Shown one piece after another: positions 4,441-5,458 of a DNA stretch of 5,458 bases. The stretch comes from an uncultured Eubacteriales bacterium. GTDB lineage: Bacteria > Bacillota > Clostridia > Oscillospirales > CAG-272. The translations under genes were made by a program, and so were the position numbers. Position 1 is the stretch's first letter; each line of letters begins with the position of its first letter. Under the pieces are notes generated by a model that worked only from the letters and a program-made list of their open reading frames with translations, was not told the DNA's origin and ran no database searches. The DNA lies in assembly GCA_902462015.1 (NCBI GenBank), contig CABPZV010000142.1, forward strand, positions 1-5,458. The letters are read 5' to 3'.

Positions 4441-4561
4441 TTTTTTGCTTGAGGGCATAATATTTTAAATTTGAAACATTGTTTCTGTGTGTTTATTTTT
4501 GTTTATGCAAGTGAACATCTGTAAATACCCGAAAACAAAGAATTGAATTTAATCTATGTTG

Positions 4562-4608
4562 TCCGACATTTCCTATCTCTGTGCACAGGGGTAGTGTTTT
4601 TTGTCGGA
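4562..4608 (+). other. nested stem-loop in the leader of the RNase III-like gene
   Basis: The outer stem is TCCGACA (4562-4568) with TGTCGGA (4602-4608). Inside an asymmetric internal loop, CTATCTCTG (4573-4581) pairs with CAGGGGTAG (4586-4594) across a TGCA loop, with two G-U pairs; its centre CTGTGCACAG is a perfect 10-bp palindrome. It is not followed by a T-run, so it is not a terminator. Lying ~50 bases upstream of an RNase III-family start codon, it resembles in principle the E. coli rnc leader hairpin that RNase III cleaves for autoregulation. It could instead be a DNA operator. Confidence 0.5.
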
Positions 4609-4620
4609 TAAAATTATGCC

Positions 4621-4643
4621 TTTTAGTAAATTATTTACTGAAA
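4621..4643 (+). promoter_or_regulatory. AT-rich palindrome touching the ribosome-binding site
   Basis: AGTAAAT (4625-4631), a central T, and ATTTACT (4633-4639) form a perfect palindrome. With one T-G position it extends to 4621-4643, reaching the first bases of the GAAAGGA ribosome site (4640-4646) of the RNase III-like gene. It could be an operator, or an RNA hairpin that modulates ribosome access, though an all-AU stem would be weak. Confidence 0.35.
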
Positions 4644-4655
4644 GGATTTTTTATT

Positions 4656-5458
4656 ATGAAACAAAATGATTTGATGTTTATTCAAAGTCAGATCAGCTAC
4701 GAGTTTAATAATTTAGACTTGTTGCAGCAGGCATTTACAAGGCGTTCTTATTCAGAAGAAAACGGAGGAGAAAACAACGAGGTATTAGAATTTATCGGCG
4801 ATAAGGTATTAGATTTTTTCGTTGTTAAGCTTTTAATCACTCAAAACAGTAATTCGACAGGACTGTATAAAAAGTTTGATCCTAAACTCAAAAGCAGTTG
4901 GTCTTATGAACTCGAAAAAAAGTCGTTTCCCGAAGAAAACTTACTTTTATCAAACTGTTCGGAAGCAGAACTTACTGAAATCAAAAAGCTATTGGTGCAA
5001 AAGAAAACATTGGCAAACCGTATTGACGATCTTGGCCTAGCAGATTATCTGTTAATGGGGCACGGAGATATCCTTCAAAACATAGGAGAAGAAAACTCCG
5101 TAAAAGAAGATTTGTTTGAAGCAATTCTTGGCGCGATTGCGATCGACAGCAACTGGAATACGGAAGATTTGCAAAACGCAGTTGAGATAATGTTAGCACC
5201 CGAAACAATTCTCGCCGAGAGCGATGAAGAGGATTATGTTTCTCTTATTCAAGAATGGTCGTACAACAAAACGAATGGTATACCGTTATACCATTTTGAT
5301 GAGCGCAGTTATTCAATTACTTGGTATACATCTTTTGATGGTATTTCACAACAACCCAAAAGTCTTAATGATCAAGAAATTCATAAAACAAAATGGCATT
5401 GCCTTTTAAAGCTATCTGACGATCTGCCTGTTTTCAGAGGATTTGGTCAATCACAGCC
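4656..5458 (+). CDS. RNase III-like protein with dsRNA-binding domain (3' end outside window)
   Basis: This is a probable double-strand-specific endoribonuclease. It starts at ATG 4656, nine bases after GAAAGGA (4640-4646), and 267 codons are visible without a stop. The nuclease domain spans ~8-175. The signature NNEVLEFIGDKVLDF carries E42, E45 and D49; EDLFEAILGAI carries D152 and E155. These match the acidic metal-binding and catalytic residues of E. coli RNase III (E38, E41, D45, D114, E117), so activity is likely. The spacing between the two motifs is about 35 residues longer than usual; much of this is an insertion near 77-102, before ELTEIKKLLVQKKTLANRI. A dsRNA-binding domain follows from ~193 (DYVSLIQEW, PLYHF, WHCLLKL, FRGFGQSQ), with an unusually long link between its first two strands. 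It is not set in the usual rnc-smc context and differs from a housekeeping rnc, so no symbol is given. It has its own strong promoter and a long structured leader. It may be cargo of the element or a flanking accessory gene. Confidence 0.85.
   Translation, partial: MKQNDLMFIQSQISYEFNNLDLLQQAFTRRSYSEENGGENNEVLEFIGDKVLDFFVVKLLITQNSNSTGLYKKFDPKLKSSWSYELEKKSFPEENLLLSNCSEAELTEIKKLLVQKKTLANRIDDLGLADYLLMGHGDILQNIGEENSVKEDLFEAILGAIAIDSNWNTEDLQNAVEIMLAPETILAESDEEDYVSLIQEWSYNKTNGIPLYHFDERSYSITWYTSFDGISQQPKSLNDQEIHKTKWHCLLKLSDDLPVFRGFGQSQ

Larger units (their letters stand above)
4326..4551. repeat. long imperfect inverted repeat flanking the promoter region
   Basis: The arm at 4326-4346 (21 bases, TAAATTCAATTTTCTTTG and on) is the inverse complement of 4533-4551 (19 bases, AAACAAAGAATTGAATTTA) apart from two extra T residues in the left arm. 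The arms enclose ~186 bases including the RNase III-like gene's promoter. They are AT-rich, so chance matching is possible; otherwise they may be ends of a small inserted repeat unit. Confidence 0.35.
3758..4655. other. 898-bp gene-free regulatory/structural region
   Basis: No ORF here has both a plausible ribosome site and protein-like composition; the rightward frames across 3841-4111 merely translate the repeat array. The stretch is clearly more AT-rich than the integrase genes. From left to right it holds the xis leader, a four-copy ~50-bp repeat array, a nested inverted repeat with a minus-strand T-run, a minus-strand terminator, a long imperfect inverted repeat enclosing the RNase III-like gene's promoter, and two structured leader segments. 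Each is listed separately. Confidence 0.7.

Noticed and set aside
4562..4608. Leader hairpin as a transcription terminator or known riboswitch
   Set aside because: No T-run follows the stem, and I recognise no conserved riboswitch core.
4981..5409. Minus-strand ORF 4981-5208 and plus-strand ORF 5224-5409
   Set aside because: Both are shadows of the RNase III-like frame, which carries family motifs across the whole stretch.
1..5458. tRNA, rRNA, relaxase, transposase or toxin genes
   Set aside because: I found no cloverleaf, rRNA core, relaxase histidine motif, transposase catalytic motif or toxin-like small protein on either strand.

Overview
The window looks like low-to-mid GC DNA from a Firmicute, probably a gut clostridium of the Ruminococcus/Oscillospiraceae type. 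The evidence is purine-rich Shine-Dalgarno sites before nearly every gene, TTG and GTG starts, and Tn916-type integration proteins. This placement is inferred from sequence style and family resemblance, not from a database search.

Positions 1-3757 are mostly a leftward (minus-strand) integration/excision module of an integrative element. In transcription order it holds a 69-residue excisionase-like HTH protein (3757-3548), a winged-helix HTH_36-type protein that overlaps it by 4 bases (3551-3111), a ribbon-helix-helix regulator (2820-2413), and two related tyrosine integrases, Int1 (2326-1124) and Int2 (1160 to the window edge), that overlap by 37 bases. Both integrases look damaged. Int1 carries an in-frame amber codon at codon 121, where this family usually has Gln, but is otherwise complete with all catalytic residues. 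Int2 matches the family from a GTG start only as far as the HxxR motif. Past about position 182 its frame stays open, but the sequence no longer looks like an integrase, and the last catalytic His and Tyr are missing. A small rightward ORF (17-154) lies beyond that break.

Positions 3758-4655 hold no convincing gene but much structure. There is an array of four degenerate ~50-bp direct repeats (3864-4064) upstream of the excisionase gene. Next comes a nested inverted repeat that would fold as a branched RNA and is followed on the minus strand by a T-run (4104-4205). Then there is a minus-strand intrinsic terminator (about 4284-4322), and dyads surrounding a strong rightward promoter (TTGACT, 17 bp, TATACT; 4412-4440).

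Positions 4656-5458 encode, rightward and running off the window, an RNase III-like protein with all the expected catalytic acidic residues, an insertion in the nuclease domain and a C-terminal dsRNA-binding domain. Its ~200-nt leader contains a long nested hairpin (4562-4608) and an AT-rich palindrome touching the ribosome-binding site. A non-housekeeping RNase III next to a candidate structured small RNA and an excision module is the most interesting combination here; any functional link between them is inference.
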